Positions 46,867-58,549 of a DNA stretch of 64,000 bases are shown here, piece by piece. Numbering within the stretch: the stretch's first letter is position 1; each line of letters opens with the position of its first letter. The notes under the pieces are model-generated. The model had not been told where the DNA came from and made no database searches. It saw nothing but the letters and a program-made list of their open reading frames with translations. Position numbers and translations under genes: made by a program. The stretch lies in NCBI RefSeq assembly GCF_050908995.1, contig NC_135119.1:682001-746000 (forward strand). The letters are read 5' to 3'. This DNA comes from Andrena cerasifolii. Taxonomy: Eukaryota > Arthropoda > Insecta > Hymenoptera > Andrenidae.

Positions 46867-48112
46867 CTTAAAATGTTAATGAAGGAACGTAGGTTTTAAT
46901 GTTACCCATAATTTTTGCTGAATTTACCAATTTGTTGTCAAAAATGATGCTTGAAATTTATTCGAATTTTCGGTGCGTTTGTTTAAACACATGCTATTTG
47001 CTGAATGTTTATCTGATTAATTTGATTTTTATAAGTTATGTTTAGGATTATACGACCTTCCCAGCAGCCGAAAAACTTTTTTGCAATATCAACAATTTGT
47101 CCCAATTTTTTATGTTAAAGGTTTATCATCTTTGACTTGAGTTTTATAAAAAGTACCTGCGTGATTTCTTGTATATTAATTGAGGGAACATTAAACTTTA
47201 TATTAACGTCAATTTCAACTGCCCGAATTTGCCCGAAACGGAAAAAATAGTGGAAATCATGAAGAAATCACGTTCACCGCTTAGGCGCGTAGCGTATAAA
47301 ATACTTGATAGTAGATGATTCAAATTATTGCGAATCGTCAGATACAAACACAGACACATGTTCCGAGTCCGATTCTGATTTAATATGAGAAATAAATTTT
47401 TCCCTTTTATTATTATTTATATTGTTACTTAATGTTTTTATTAATGTTTTCATTTTTATGTTATTTTTTACGTTTACGTACTATGTAATGGAAATTATAA
47501 ACCAAATACAAGAAAAATTTTGAATCTGTAGGAAGATATGATATTCGTCTCCCAAATCCATACATGTAAACCGACAGCAACGGTTTTAAGGTATTTTTGC
47601 GAAACTGATGAAAAAAAATTTCCAACAAAAGCGAGACAGTATTCAGTTGACAACAAATTGCAAAAGTAAAAATTAATAAAAAAAATTAATTCAATAAAAA
47701 ATCAAGATCACCTCTTTTTTTTAAATGGAACTGCATATTTTGTATACACCTATCGTTGCATCTTTATATTCCCTCTAAAAAAGTATTAGGGTACTTAGGT
47801 CGAAAACTGATTAGTTCAGAAGCTATGAGTTTTGTCCCGAACGCCCATATACGCGAAACACTGTGCACTGCCTCGATCGTTTTATATTGTCGTAAGACAC
47901 AAGTGATTCACTTCTCATCGCAGCTTACGACGTTCCTCAAAAGCTGTGTTCTACTGTTCCTAAAATAGAACTGTAAATCTCAAATCTTTGCTGCTGTTAT
48001 TGATCGCTTAATTCACGAGGAAGCCACTTTGTCGAATTTTTTAACCTTTTCGGTGTCCTCGAGATGATTGCTGATGGTTTTACAATATACCCCAAGCTCT
48101 TCTTATACCAGT
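46867..48112. other. Non-coding stretch
   Basis: No supported gene. A short frame at about 47318-47383 reads an acidic, Ser-rich tail (DDSNYCESSDTNTDTCSESD) before a TGA. This looks like a protein C-terminus but has no supported coding region in front of it. Confidence 0.35.
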
Positions 48113-48653
48113 CAGAGTTGGGCAAACTTTATTTCGAGTAAGGAATAAAGGATAAATCCACCAGATTTATTTATGAATAACAACGATTTTATTCGGCAAA
48201 AAATTATTCATGAATAATGAATAAATTTGTAGCGTTATTCGAGCCAGATTTATCCGAATAAGAATTTATTTGAAAGAGCTCAGCGACGAATAAATGTGAT
48301 GAATAAGCGGAGTGACGGTGAGAGGAACGCTTCTCGAGATAGCGGCCGAGTTTATGTCTGGTTATTACAAAGAAGGGTACCGGAGACAAAACCCTATTCT
48401 CGGTTATCATAATGCAGTAATAATTTGTATTCGACAACCAGGACGACAATTCAATGGTTTTTTAATTAATATGTTAGCAGATTGCCAAACAGGCAAACAT
48501 CGGTCATCTTTTATTCGATGATTTATTCGAATAAATTCTTCTTCTGTTCGAAATAACTTCATTTTATTCGTAACTCTTATTCGAATATTATTCGAAGCAG
48601 AAATTATTCGAAAAAATGTATTCGATATTTTATTCGAGTAACGCCCAACTCTA
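48113..48653. mobile_element. hAT-like element with AGAGTTGGGC ends
   Basis: The left end CAGAGTTGGGCAAAC and the right end ACGCCCAACTCTA are inverted repeats. The body repeats TTATTCGAATAA-like words many times. Flanks ATACCAGT and GCACCATC match only at 4 of 8 positions, so the target duplication is unproven. The small element at 24035-24219 with an exact 8-bp duplication has the same ends. Confidence 0.65.
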
Positions 48654-48949
48654 GCACCATCTTACTTAGTCTTTAAATTCTCTTCTCTAGAATGGAATTT
48701 TTCGCACTATCTCTGCCCGTTCATTAGCGATAACATTGCCAAACGCACTGTTGATATTGCGAGTTGCATGGCCCGCACTGTGACCCTATTTGAATTCATA
48801 CAAAAAAATAACCGATGACCCTCAAATGTTTTTTACATATCTACATATTCGCAGAAAACTTTAGTTAAACTTAGGTTACGAGTATGAACACTCCATTCTG
48901 GCGAGAGAAATTGCGTAAAATAACAAGCAGCAAATGGTTTGAGTTGGGA

Positions 48950-49700
48950 CACAGTTCGGATATACTTCCGAATGGCCCCAGTGGCCGATCGACACGAGGT
49001 TTGAGGAGAGGGGTGGGGAGGCGTGTGGACCCTAAATCTAAAATTGTAGCTTCGGGTATTTATTAGTTTCCGAAATATTAATAAAAAATTATTGTTATTT
49101 TTTTTTACAATCTAGTTTTTTTAACTGCGTACACATAGCCCTAACGGGGATCCATCCTGCCCCTCCCCCCAATTTATTCTACGGACAGTTGGCCGCGTGC
49201 CCCTCAGGCGCCTAAAGGGCACTCGTATTTAGCTGAAATTCAAAGCCAATTTTCTCGAAAACGGAGCGCGATATTAAAAAATTGTATTCTATATTTTCGT
49301 CTTAGTTTGGCCCAGAGAATCACCCTCGTAGAGTATTGACTATCAATAGAGAAATAGGCATCCACCCTGTATAATAGGCTGGATCGCATCCGCAAGTTTC
49401 TGGTTCAAAATTCCAAACTCACATCGATTCGCTACCATGCGTCACACGTCCGCAAGCGGGCGCGCGCCCCCCGCACTAATCTAGCCCCAACCAATACTAA
49501 TACCCGGAACAAGTTGAAAAGTGGAATGCGTTATGTCGGAATAAGTTAACAGGCATACTAAAAGGTTTTTATTAATATCTCGGAAACTAATAAATTCCCG
49601 AAGCAACAATTTTAGATTTAGGGTCCACACACCCTCTCCACTCTTCCCCTCTAACGTCATGTCGATCGGCCACTGGGGCCATTCGGAAGTATAGCCCACA
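48950..49700. repeat. Large inverted repeat
   Basis: Arms of about 140 bases pair: ATACTTCCGAATGGCCCCAG at the left and its complement near 49675, continuing through the TAGATTTAGGGTCCACAC block. The 470-base spacer contains TCTCGAAAACGGAGCGCGAT and ATCCACCCTGTATA, which look like remnants of another repeat. Confidence 0.7.
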
Positions 49701-50106
49701 GCTCTTGTCATGTAAACAAGCCCCCCGTGCTCCCGTTTATCAAGTTACCAATATTCTAATAGAGTACTTGCAGTATAGGTCACGACGTGAGCGAGCACAC
49801 ACAAATCGGTAGTTGGCTGGGATTACATTGAAAAAATGTGTTTCAGAAAGGATTTAAACCAGCAACTCGTGTTTCGAGAGAATATTTTAGAAACACATTT
49901 TTTATCTTTAATCTTTCAAAAGTTAGCCCCCCCCCCTCCTCCTAAACGAATCTAACCCCAACCAATTACCGATCATAGTTGTTTTGTAACATCTGAAAAA
50001 ATTCATCAGCTTCATCATATGTTTTGTTGTGAAACGCCGCGATGTATTTGCAGATAAACAGTGGTCCCAGGCTAGCGCATACGCTGACATGGACGCCTAA
50101 CATAAG
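49701..50106. other. Non-coding stretch
   Basis: No gene is seen. A poly-C run of 12 bases lies at about 49927-49938. Confidence 0.45.
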
Positions 50107-50108
50107 TA

Positions 50109-52078
50109 GGGGTAACCTGTCCAAAGCCGTATTCTTAAGGTTCTAGGCCCATAACTTTTTAAATAATAAAACAAACTGGGTAATAACTACGGTATTTTTT
50201 AAAGGGTTTCATAAACAATACAAAAGGACAAAAATATAATTGAAAAGTTTAAATAGGGTACTTAAATGAACAATAAATCAAAACCTCTTCTTTTTCCGGT
50301 TTTGCCCCATAAGGTGGTATATACTACGGTCTAAATTAACAACGGTAGCATTGAAAATCGTCGAGTTCTTCGGATCCCCAGCCAGTGCAACCTTCGAGTG
50401 CCCATCCACCACACCTTGTACATTGGACCCAATTTTGATTCAAGCGTCTCAGGCCATATTCTTCGCGACAATGTACACAAAAATTAGTTTTATCTTTATT
50501 TTCTCTAGGTTTAATTGCTTGTCTGATAGTGTTTCTTTTATAATTACGTAGCATCTTGCTGATACCTTTAAACAAAAAAGGAACACTAGTTTAAGAACCG
50601 TCGCACAGTGGTTCCAGCTAAAGCGGCAAACCCCGCAAAACATACTTCAATTTAGTCAGAAATCGGTGCTCGGGTTTTTTTTTTGGGGTTGCTGATTACG
50701 AATCTGAAACTCAAAAATTTTAAAACAAAATGGCGAATCCAATATGGCGGAGACATATATCAGAAATATATCAAATTTGGTTTAAACTTGGCATCCTACA
50801 GTTTTCGAGGTCGCTGATTACGAATATAAAGTCAGAATTGCAAAAAACTAAATGGCGGATCTAATATCACTGGCGTAAATGTTTCTTTCAAGTTAATTTT
50901 TGTGAAAATTGATTACTTTCCGATTTTTTACTAAAACGACATAATTAGAAGGTCGATTTTAATATGACGACGTTAAGTTAAAAACTTTTTTAAAAATTAT
51001 TTTGAAAATTTTTTTTTTTCTGATTCTATCGAAAAAAACTCAACATTTCTCCGTTTAGTAGGAGTATATAGTTCAAGTATATTATCAAAAATAATAAAAG
51101 AAAACTATGGATTATAAGCGTTGTGTGAAATAACGAATGCTGTTTTATTCAGATACTAAATACACTTGACACTTTAAATTTAAATATCTTAAAAAACCGC
51201 AAACCTCCGCAAATATTCTCAATTGGATATCATACTTGACATGTTATTTTATATCAAGGAACTTGTTACAGCATGACACTCGGTGACACTCGTCTTTGTT
51301 TTCCTTCCGTTTTATTAAAACATGACTTAGATTTATGACACATTGAGAAGGGAATTACAAGGGTAAATTCAAAGATATTTTACTTTGTTTCTGTGGAAAG
51401 TTTATGTTTATAACATCTGCTTTAATGGTAAACTGTTTCACATATTGATCTTTTCAGATAAACTTTCTCTGACGCATTAAACATGCTCCCATTTTCAAGA
51501 CATTAAGGGGCATGAAATTTCGTTAACTTTGACGGCCTATATCTGAATAACCCATCAATATCTTTAAGAAATTCAAGCGATATTTGATGCACTGATATAT
51601 ATACAACAAATCTGATATAATAGTAAAAAGCTGTTATATACTTCGAAAATTGAATTTTGGCCAGCTTTTGGCGATTTGGGACCACTGTGCGTCGTTCGGT
51701 GTACGGTTTTACCCCGTACAGTTTTGCCCCAAGGTGTAAGAACCCACACTTTTGGTTACAGCTAAATATGAAAATGACAACAATCGGCCACCATCCTCAA
51801 AATATAATAGAAATAGATACTGTTAATAGATATCTTCATGTAACTTACCTTCTAATTACCAGAACACTATATAGTCCACTTGAAGTACAGTCTAAAATAT
51901 GAAGTACAGTCTATAATTCGCTGGAGCTTATGTATTTCGCCACGAGGATCTATTGCCTAACACTTCAATATAACGAGAAAAAAAATTGCCAAACGCGCGT
52001 GGCCATTGTTCATTTGTTTTCAGAAATAAGTATGGTATACGGTTTTGCCCCAGTATGCGGTTTTGGACAGGTTTCCCC
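50109..52078 (-). mobile_element. TA-flanked pogo-like element D
   Basis: The left end GGGGTAACCTGTCCAAAGCC and the right end GGTTTTGGACAGGTTTCCCC are imperfect inverted repeats, flanked by TA at 50107-50108 and 52079-52080. The phrase GGTTTTGCCCC recurs inside (near 50300, 51703, 51720 and 52040). A transposase C-terminal finger remains on the minus strand near the left end. No catalytic core is recognisable in the rest. Confidence 0.75.
50336..50575 (-). pseudogene. Pogo-like transposase C-terminus with PHD-like finger
   Basis: A 79-codon frame ends CYRC-stop. Its C-terminal half reads C-x2-C (CVHC), a loop with LNQNWVQ, C-x2-C (CTRC), GGWALEGC, and C-x2-C (CYRC). This is a PHD-like spacing, but the usual His before the last Cys pair (typically WxHxxC) is replaced by Leu. 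It shares NWVQCT-x-C-x-G with the remnant at 23954-24351. Upstream frames are too broken to follow. It is interpreted as the tail of the transposase that once moved element D. Confidence 0.65.
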
Positions 52079-52080
52079 TA

Positions 52081-54094
52081 GGTGTACGCAGAATTCATTT
52101 TATAGTAGCAGCAGTGTTTTGCAAACATCTCGGAAAGTAAGGCCAAGCGGCGGTTATATGTATAGGCAATTGTTGTTCAGAATGTTAAGTTTTACAACAT
52201 ATTTAAATTTCATCAAAATGGGTAAGGTGTACCCTTTTATGCACAATTACCCCCCCCCCCCCCATATAATAGTAAACTACCATGGATTGTATGAACTTTA
52301 AGTTAATGCAATAAATCTCAGAACTCTCGGTTTCAACACTCAACTAATCACTTGAGAGATCAATTGTGCGAATGATTAGAAATCCGACATTTCATATAAC
52401 AGGACCTAATATTTCTTTGTGTTGAGGATGGGTGAAAATATATAACGAATCAAATTGATAATCATACGAATTTGCTAATCCAATAAAATTCTGAAAAATA
52501 TTTTTGTTAAATTGTTTTACTCCCAGATACACCTAGGTTCTTTGTGAAGGCAAGTACTTAAGTGTACCTACCTATAAAAAATTTTAAATATCATTGCACT
52601 AATGTTGTTCGTCATTTACAAAATTTAGTATAGATGTTCTTTCAAGGATTTACGATTCCTCGGGAAGCTTTGTCCCATCGGATTTTCTATGATCGTGACT
52701 TTGGACAAGAAAACGGCGAATGCCAGAATGAGAAGGGGTGGGGGTGGGGGGTGTAAGTACATATTTGCTTCTCGAATTTCGGATGTCAAAGGGAGAAAGA
52801 AGAGAAAGAGAGAGGTGGAGGCAGAAGCACGCACTTCCTAAATCTACGGATTTCGAGGCTTCTCCTTAAATCTTCAAGCGTCAGGGCTAATCCTCGGCTT
52901 TAAGCTCGCAGCTTCTGTTTCTGCCTTTCCATCGTCCTTATCTTGACCGCCCTCACTGTCTTCGATTTTTGAATTCGTTGAAAGTTCGCGGAACCTTGCT
53001 ATTGATGAGAAAAACAATCTGCGTGTCCTCGGCCGACACAGCTTCTTGGCTAGCAACTTCAAGATGAATATTTGGGAGACATATTATTTAGTCTTTGAAG
53101 CCATTATTTTGTATAAGAAAAAGATGGGTCTACAGAAAAATGTTTCGTTAATTAATTGTTAAAATTGTTTTTATTCGTTACGTATGTTTTTTATGTTTAT
53201 CGCCATTCTGAATGTATAAACGACTAAGTAAGTAGGTAGGTACGTCTGTTCATCGAGGCTGCACATTCTTCTTTTATACATACCTTGATGACAATACTTG
53301 TTCCCATTGTTTCTGACGAAGTAGTCAATAAGTAGGTACTATTCCATAATCTCGAATGCTAGATTTTGAAAGTGCTTTCATAATTCATATCACTGGCACG
53401 TTGAAAAGCTCCAATGAATATTCTCGTAATTTGGTTTTCTGCAATTTGAAAATGCCTCCTTATATTGTATGTACAATGCATGTTGCTTCTCTTACATTAT
53501 CATTATTACGATCATAGGTACGTGAACTCGTTATCTGCTACTCTAATGTGGGTATAAAAATAAACCGTTTTCAAAATAATATCCGCTTGTTTATTATAAT
53601 GGCTAATTCTAAGACAGCAATGAAACTTTTACAAACCTTATATACAGAATCAGGAGATAAGGCTAGTTAATATATAGAAAAGTTTTGAAAAAAATGACTG
53701 ATTATTAATAGAAACAATATAATAAGAATTACTTATACAAGGTGTTTGGTAAATTGTGGTACCATGTAGGTGAATTCTGATGAAAAAACAAATGACGAAT
53801 ATAAAATAATTTTTTTTCATTGCTCGCTTCGCTTTTCAAAATAAATGATACAGTAAGTAGGTATAACATTATTTTATACCTATTCAGTCGAATAGAATAG
53901 CATAGTCATGCATAAGATGTTTCTTACTTGGGTCTCTTATATTTATCTGCATGTCCATTTTTACTTATGGGGACATGTTACATATTGTTTACAGCAAAGG
54001 GATAACAAGTTCTAAATAATTAAAAAGATGCTGCAATTAATTCACAAGAATTTGTTGCGAAGAGTGCAGATTTACCTGCAACAAACATAGATAG
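52081..54094. other. Non-coding stretch
   Basis: It holds G-rich and purine-rich runs near 52730-52820 but no supported gene. A 62-codon acidic frame (52874-53062, minus) has no recognisable domain. Confidence 0.45.
52250..52263. repeat. Poly-C run, 14 bases
   Basis: Fourteen consecutive C, just outside the right end of element D by about 170 bases. Confidence 0.9.
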
Positions 54095-54096
54095 TA

Positions 54097-55122
54097 GGGG
54101 AGACCGGGGCTAGTTGTTAAAATTTTCAGTTTTTTATTTTTTTTGCATTCCATATTCGATACTATCAATGACTCTCACTTAAAGTACGTTCTTTCCTCTA
54201 CCGAGGACCGCTATCGCATGTAATTAAACGAAAACCATGACTTTGAAACAAGCCATTTTGAAGGTCGAGACATGTTGTATCAATGTGCCCCGAGTGGGGG
54301 CTAGTTGTCACACAATACGGGGCAAGTTGTTACAGAATTAAATTTTACCAAACGAGGCTTATTACGAGTAACATAATTATATATTCTTGGACAAAAGTAA
54401 ATTTATTCATGGTAAGAATCTATTACAATAAATATACAATAAAAAATCTATTTTAAAAATAATAAAAAAAACTACTGAAATCAGTTGCACTAATTATCGT
54501 CGTCCGTTTCATACGGGGACTCGTGTCTATTATTTGTGGTGGTTTTATTTCTCATCTGTCTTCTCTTTACTGTATGTTTTTTTTTATTTTTTATGTCATC
54601 AGTTTCCTTTTTAAAACTTTTTAATAAAATCTTTTTAGGTTTTGATTTTTTACTTTTGGTTTTTTTTCTTTTAGCAGTTGTTCCTGTCGTATAAATTAAT
54701 TACTAAATACAATGTGACAACATGCCCCTTTCCCTCTGTAACAACATTCCCCTTTTCTTATGTAACAACATGCCCCTTGTCTCGTGTAACAACTTGCCCC
54801 GGTTGACACCATTGTGTATAAAAAGCTATAAGTTCATACCAGTTTGGTGTATTCTTATGGTCTTGGTACGAATCTGGAGCTAAAGCAACATTGATTCAAA
54901 CGTGGTAATACTAAATTACATACATTTATCTGTCTGTTCGGTAGAAAAGATTGAAGTAGAAAGAGAAAAGTTAGTATTAGTACCGAAAACACAAAAAACT
55001 GTAATACAGTGACAACGCGTGAACCGACTACAAACAAACAACATACACAACTGTGCATGGTTGAAACACACCAGCCTGCTTTGTAACAATCTGCCCCTGT
55101 AACATCTAGCCCCGGTCTCCCC
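54097..55122 (-). mobile_element. TA-flanked GGGG-end element (element B)
   Basis: Ends share GGGGAGACCGGGGCTAG and its complement, with TA at 54095-54096 and 55123-55124. The ends are nearly identical to element A. The internal phrase here is CTAGTTGTTAC or its complement (AACAACTTGCCCC, AACAACATGCCCC), repeated about six times. A Lys-rich open tail on the minus strand (54490-54705) may be what is left of a transposase. Confidence 0.8.
54490..54705 (-). pseudogene. Lys-rich, acidic-ended ORF tail in element B
   Basis: On the minus strand an open stretch of about 70 codons reads TTAKRKKTKSKKSKPKK and onward, ending SPYETDDDN-stop. A basic stretch closed by an acidic tail is seen at C-termini of some transposases, and its place inside a TA-GGGG element fits. 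There is no catalytic or DNA-binding motif, so function is inferred from context only. Confidence 0.35.
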
Positions 55123-55125
55123 TAC

Positions 55126-56007
55126 CTAGGACTATCTATAGTCTTTATAAGAAATGATTCATGAAACTTGTAATACTTACTATTACGTTCCTACCATATA
55201 TTATTTTACCACTTGTATTGTTATTTTATAAAGGAATCGTATGCCAAGAGTTACTTTAAATATTTTATATATATATTTTATTAAGGAATCGTATGCCAAG
55301 AGTTACTTAATATATTTAATATATATTTTACTAAATTTACTTAAGTAAATCTGCAAGTCCTAAGTGATACCTTACTTGTTTATATTTCATATAAAGTAAT
55401 TTTTCTCTAAGAACTACCAACCAAAGAATTTTAAACAGCCTGCACAATTGAAAAAGTTCTTCACGGAAGGTTCCCTTCTCCCTTGCTTCAAGAGAACGGC
55501 AATTGCGATTTTGGATGATAGGGTGCTGCGTGCCCATGTATTTCGGGTTTACCTGTGCCAGGGCTTGTGTGCCTTGGTGTACAAGTAAGCGGCAAGCATG
55601 AGAAGGGGAGGATATTGTTGTGACCCTTGCGAACTAATCCGGATTGAATCTCTGGCTATGTGGCTAGGCTATCTGCGAACACGTACTACACCGTCTTGCA
55701 GCATACGATTGAACTCGTTACGACATTTAACCCTTTCTCCAGCCAGCTCCATTCAGATTGCTACGAGACTGGAAACCGAACTTCTGATCCTCCACGCTTT
55801 TGGCTTGTGGTACGAAAGATTTAAATTTGTCCCTTGGAGCGTCCTGAACTAGCGACGATTTCAACTTCATCCTACCAAAATAAATAACATTCTCTATGGG
55901 GACATTCCATGCGATCTCCAAACAGATGAAGTAGTTACTGCTACATACTTTCGCGGCTATAAAGTAAATATTACGCGAATAAAAGTGTTACATTCTGCAT
56001 CGGTTAA
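55126..56007. other. Non-coding stretch with a small tandem duplication
   Basis: No gene is supported. A block GGGGACATTCCATGCGATC near 55898 resembles the end of the foldback at 56008-57450 and may be a broken copy. Confidence 0.4.
55231..55334. repeat. Two-copy tandem duplication, 52-base unit
   Basis: AAGGAATCGTATGCCAAGAG followed by TTACTT occurs at 55231 and again at 55283, each followed by a TATATATTTTA tract. Confidence 0.85.
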
Positions 56008-57450
56008 ATGGGACATTCCACGCGAAATCGGACACTTTTTGGAGTAACATTTCGGATGTGGCTGAAATTTGAATATGTTGTAGTCTTTAGGGATATTTAA
56101 ACGTACCTCAAAGGATTTTTCAAAATTTTGAAAAATGTCGATTTTACAGCGGTTTGAAGTTAAGTGCTAACTTTTTTTTCAATAAATTATAGCTATGGAA
56201 GTAGTAAACGGATGGAGATGAGCTTTACGGTGTTTATAGAGAAGACATTGCAGTTTTAGGAAATAATTATTTCAGTTTAAAAAAAAGAATTTTTAACCAT
56301 TTTTGTGCAATTATTTTAAACAAATGGAGATTCTTAACATCTGGCGCGATTTTAAAAATCTGAAAAAAGAGAATATAGTTCTATCCTTCCCCTTGATGGA
56401 CAAATTTTCAAAAATGTGGACATTTTAAAATTGTCCGTGCGGTACTCGCTGTGATATTCTTATACAGGATTCTCGAAAATGGTATGTATTTGAAAAAAAC
56501 TGAAGGCGGAAAACTTTTACTGTTTTTTATATCCAACATAACACAGTATCTGAATTTTTGGTATTCGCATTATTTTCCTTGAAACGAGGGTGCTTTTTAG
56601 TTTTTTAAATGGAATGCTATATATTTGATTACACTATAACCTTCATGGCCACACAAGGTTAGGAATAAAGTAAATATATTGAACTATCTATCTAGTAGAT
56701 AGGGTTTCTTTCTTTCATTCCTAACCTTGTGTGGCCTTGAAGGTCATAGTGTACCATATGGTTGAATTTGTCTCGACAGTCGCTTTCATATTGAGTATTC
56801 AAATATATAGCATTCCATTTAAAAAACTAAAAGTAACCCTCGTTTCAAAGAAAATATTGCGAACACCAACAATTGAGATACCGTATTATGTTGGATATAA
56901 AAAACAGTACGAGTTTTCCTCCTTCAGTTTTTTTTCAAAAACCTATCATTTTCGAGAATCCTGTATAAGAATATCAGGTATAGCCGCTTGGCGACGCAGC
57001 GTCAAGTTTCGACAATTTTTACAGAGCCAATTTTAAAATGTCCACAGTTTTGAAAATTTGTCCATGAAGGGGAAGTATAGAACTATATTCTCCTTTTTCA
57101 GAATTTTTAAAATCGCGCTCGATGTTAAAAACCTCCATTTGTTTAAAATATTTGCACAAAAATGGTTCAATTTTTTTTTTAAACTGAAATAATTTATTCT
57201 TAAAACTGCAATGTCTTCTCTATAAGCACCGTAAAGCTCATCTTCATCCGTTTACTACTTCCATAGCTGTAATGTATTGAAAAAAAATTAACACTTAACT
57301 TCAAACAGCTGTAAAATCGACATTTTTCAAAATTTTCAAAAATCGTTTGAGGTACGTTTATATATCACTAAAGACTACAACATATTAAAATTTCAGCAAT
57401 CTACGAAAATTTACTCGGATATCTGTCCGAGTTCGCATGGAATGACTCTA
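56008..57450. mobile_element. Near-complete 1.44 kb palindrome (foldback element)
   Basis: The ends GGGACATTCCACGCGAA and TTCGCATGGAATGACTC pair, and the arms continue almost uninterrupted to a centre near 56705. There CCACACAAGGTTAGGAATAA and its complement flank a loop of about 40 bases. Arms are about 690 bases. A TTAA stands just left of the left arm (56004-56007) but the right flank is TAAT, so the class is uncertain. The frame at 56731-57036 is a shadow. Confidence 0.8.
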
Positions 57451-57998
57451 ATGCGACGTTGAGATGCGAAGTAACGTAAAAGATCTCTTTTACATTCCTT
57501 AAATTCTGAAATCTTCTCTGTTATTAAAATGTATTAATATTGAGGAATAAAAAGGAAGTTTTGTTTGAGTCCTTGTTAGAAGAAACGCGTGATGTAGAAA
57601 TTATGTGTCAAAATAGATTTGCAGTAGTGAAATTTGTGTTACCTATATTAACTTACGAGGCTTCGAAGATGTTTCAAACCCTTTATTTTGTGATATCCAC
57701 TGTTAAAAGATTAATAAGATACAATTAGTAACAAATTACGAGAAACGGACAAGTATTTTCGAATAGAGAAATGTGAAAGCAATTGGTACCTACTCATTAA
57801 TCTTCAATAACTTAAAGATGATTCTCTCGCAAAGCGACTAATGACTAATGTTTGTATGGTTAAGTTTCAACGTAACCATGCAGTAAGCGAACGGTAGAAT
57901 CGATATTATAACTTGCTACATATCGATATCAGGTATACAGTATCTGAACCATATTGCATACGTATACTTATGAATTCATTTTTAAGACTTATGGTAGG
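57451..57998. other. Non-coding stretch
   Basis: No gene or repeat that I can support. Confidence 0.5.
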
Positions 57999-58000
57999 TA

Positions 58001-58547
58001 GGGTAAACTGCACTAATGCTGTCACTGCACTAATCATTGGCACTCCTGATTAAAAAGTCAAATATTAAGAAGTACAAGCTTAGAAAGTACTTTTTTACAA
58101 TTTCTTATTTTTCTTTCACTACAACACTGCAAAGTCCAGTAGTTGAACTACACATTTTACATCTGGCAACACCACACAGTGGGACAAAGGGCTGAGTTAT
58201 AGGTGTTTTCTTAAAATTTTGATATATATATACACTAAGTGTTGTAGGTATTTAATAGTGAATGAAATAGTCTGTTTAAACACTTCAAACTTCGTTTTTA
58301 ACTACATATGTTTTTCTATATAATCTCAAATTTTATGGTGCCAAGTACATGTATGCCTATTTTTGTTTTTTATTAAATATTTTTAAAATAAAAGACTTAA
58401 TAGGTACTGAAGAAGGTTTATTTTAATGAGAAATCCATAATCATTGATAATAACTTTAAATTAAGACCATATAAAAACTTGACAAAAAAATATAGACATT
58501 CCAATTCGGATTTCTGCTTAGGGTGCCAATCACTGTATAGTTTACCC
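58001..58547. mobile_element. TA-flanked GGG-end MITE (element E)
   Basis: The left end GGGTAAACTGCACTAATG and the right end CAATCACTGTATAGTTTACCC are imperfect inverted repeats, with TA at 57999-58000 and 58548-58549. CACTAAT and TGGCA/TGCCA words recur at both ends. There is no coding region. Confidence 0.7.
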
Positions 58548-58549
58548 TA

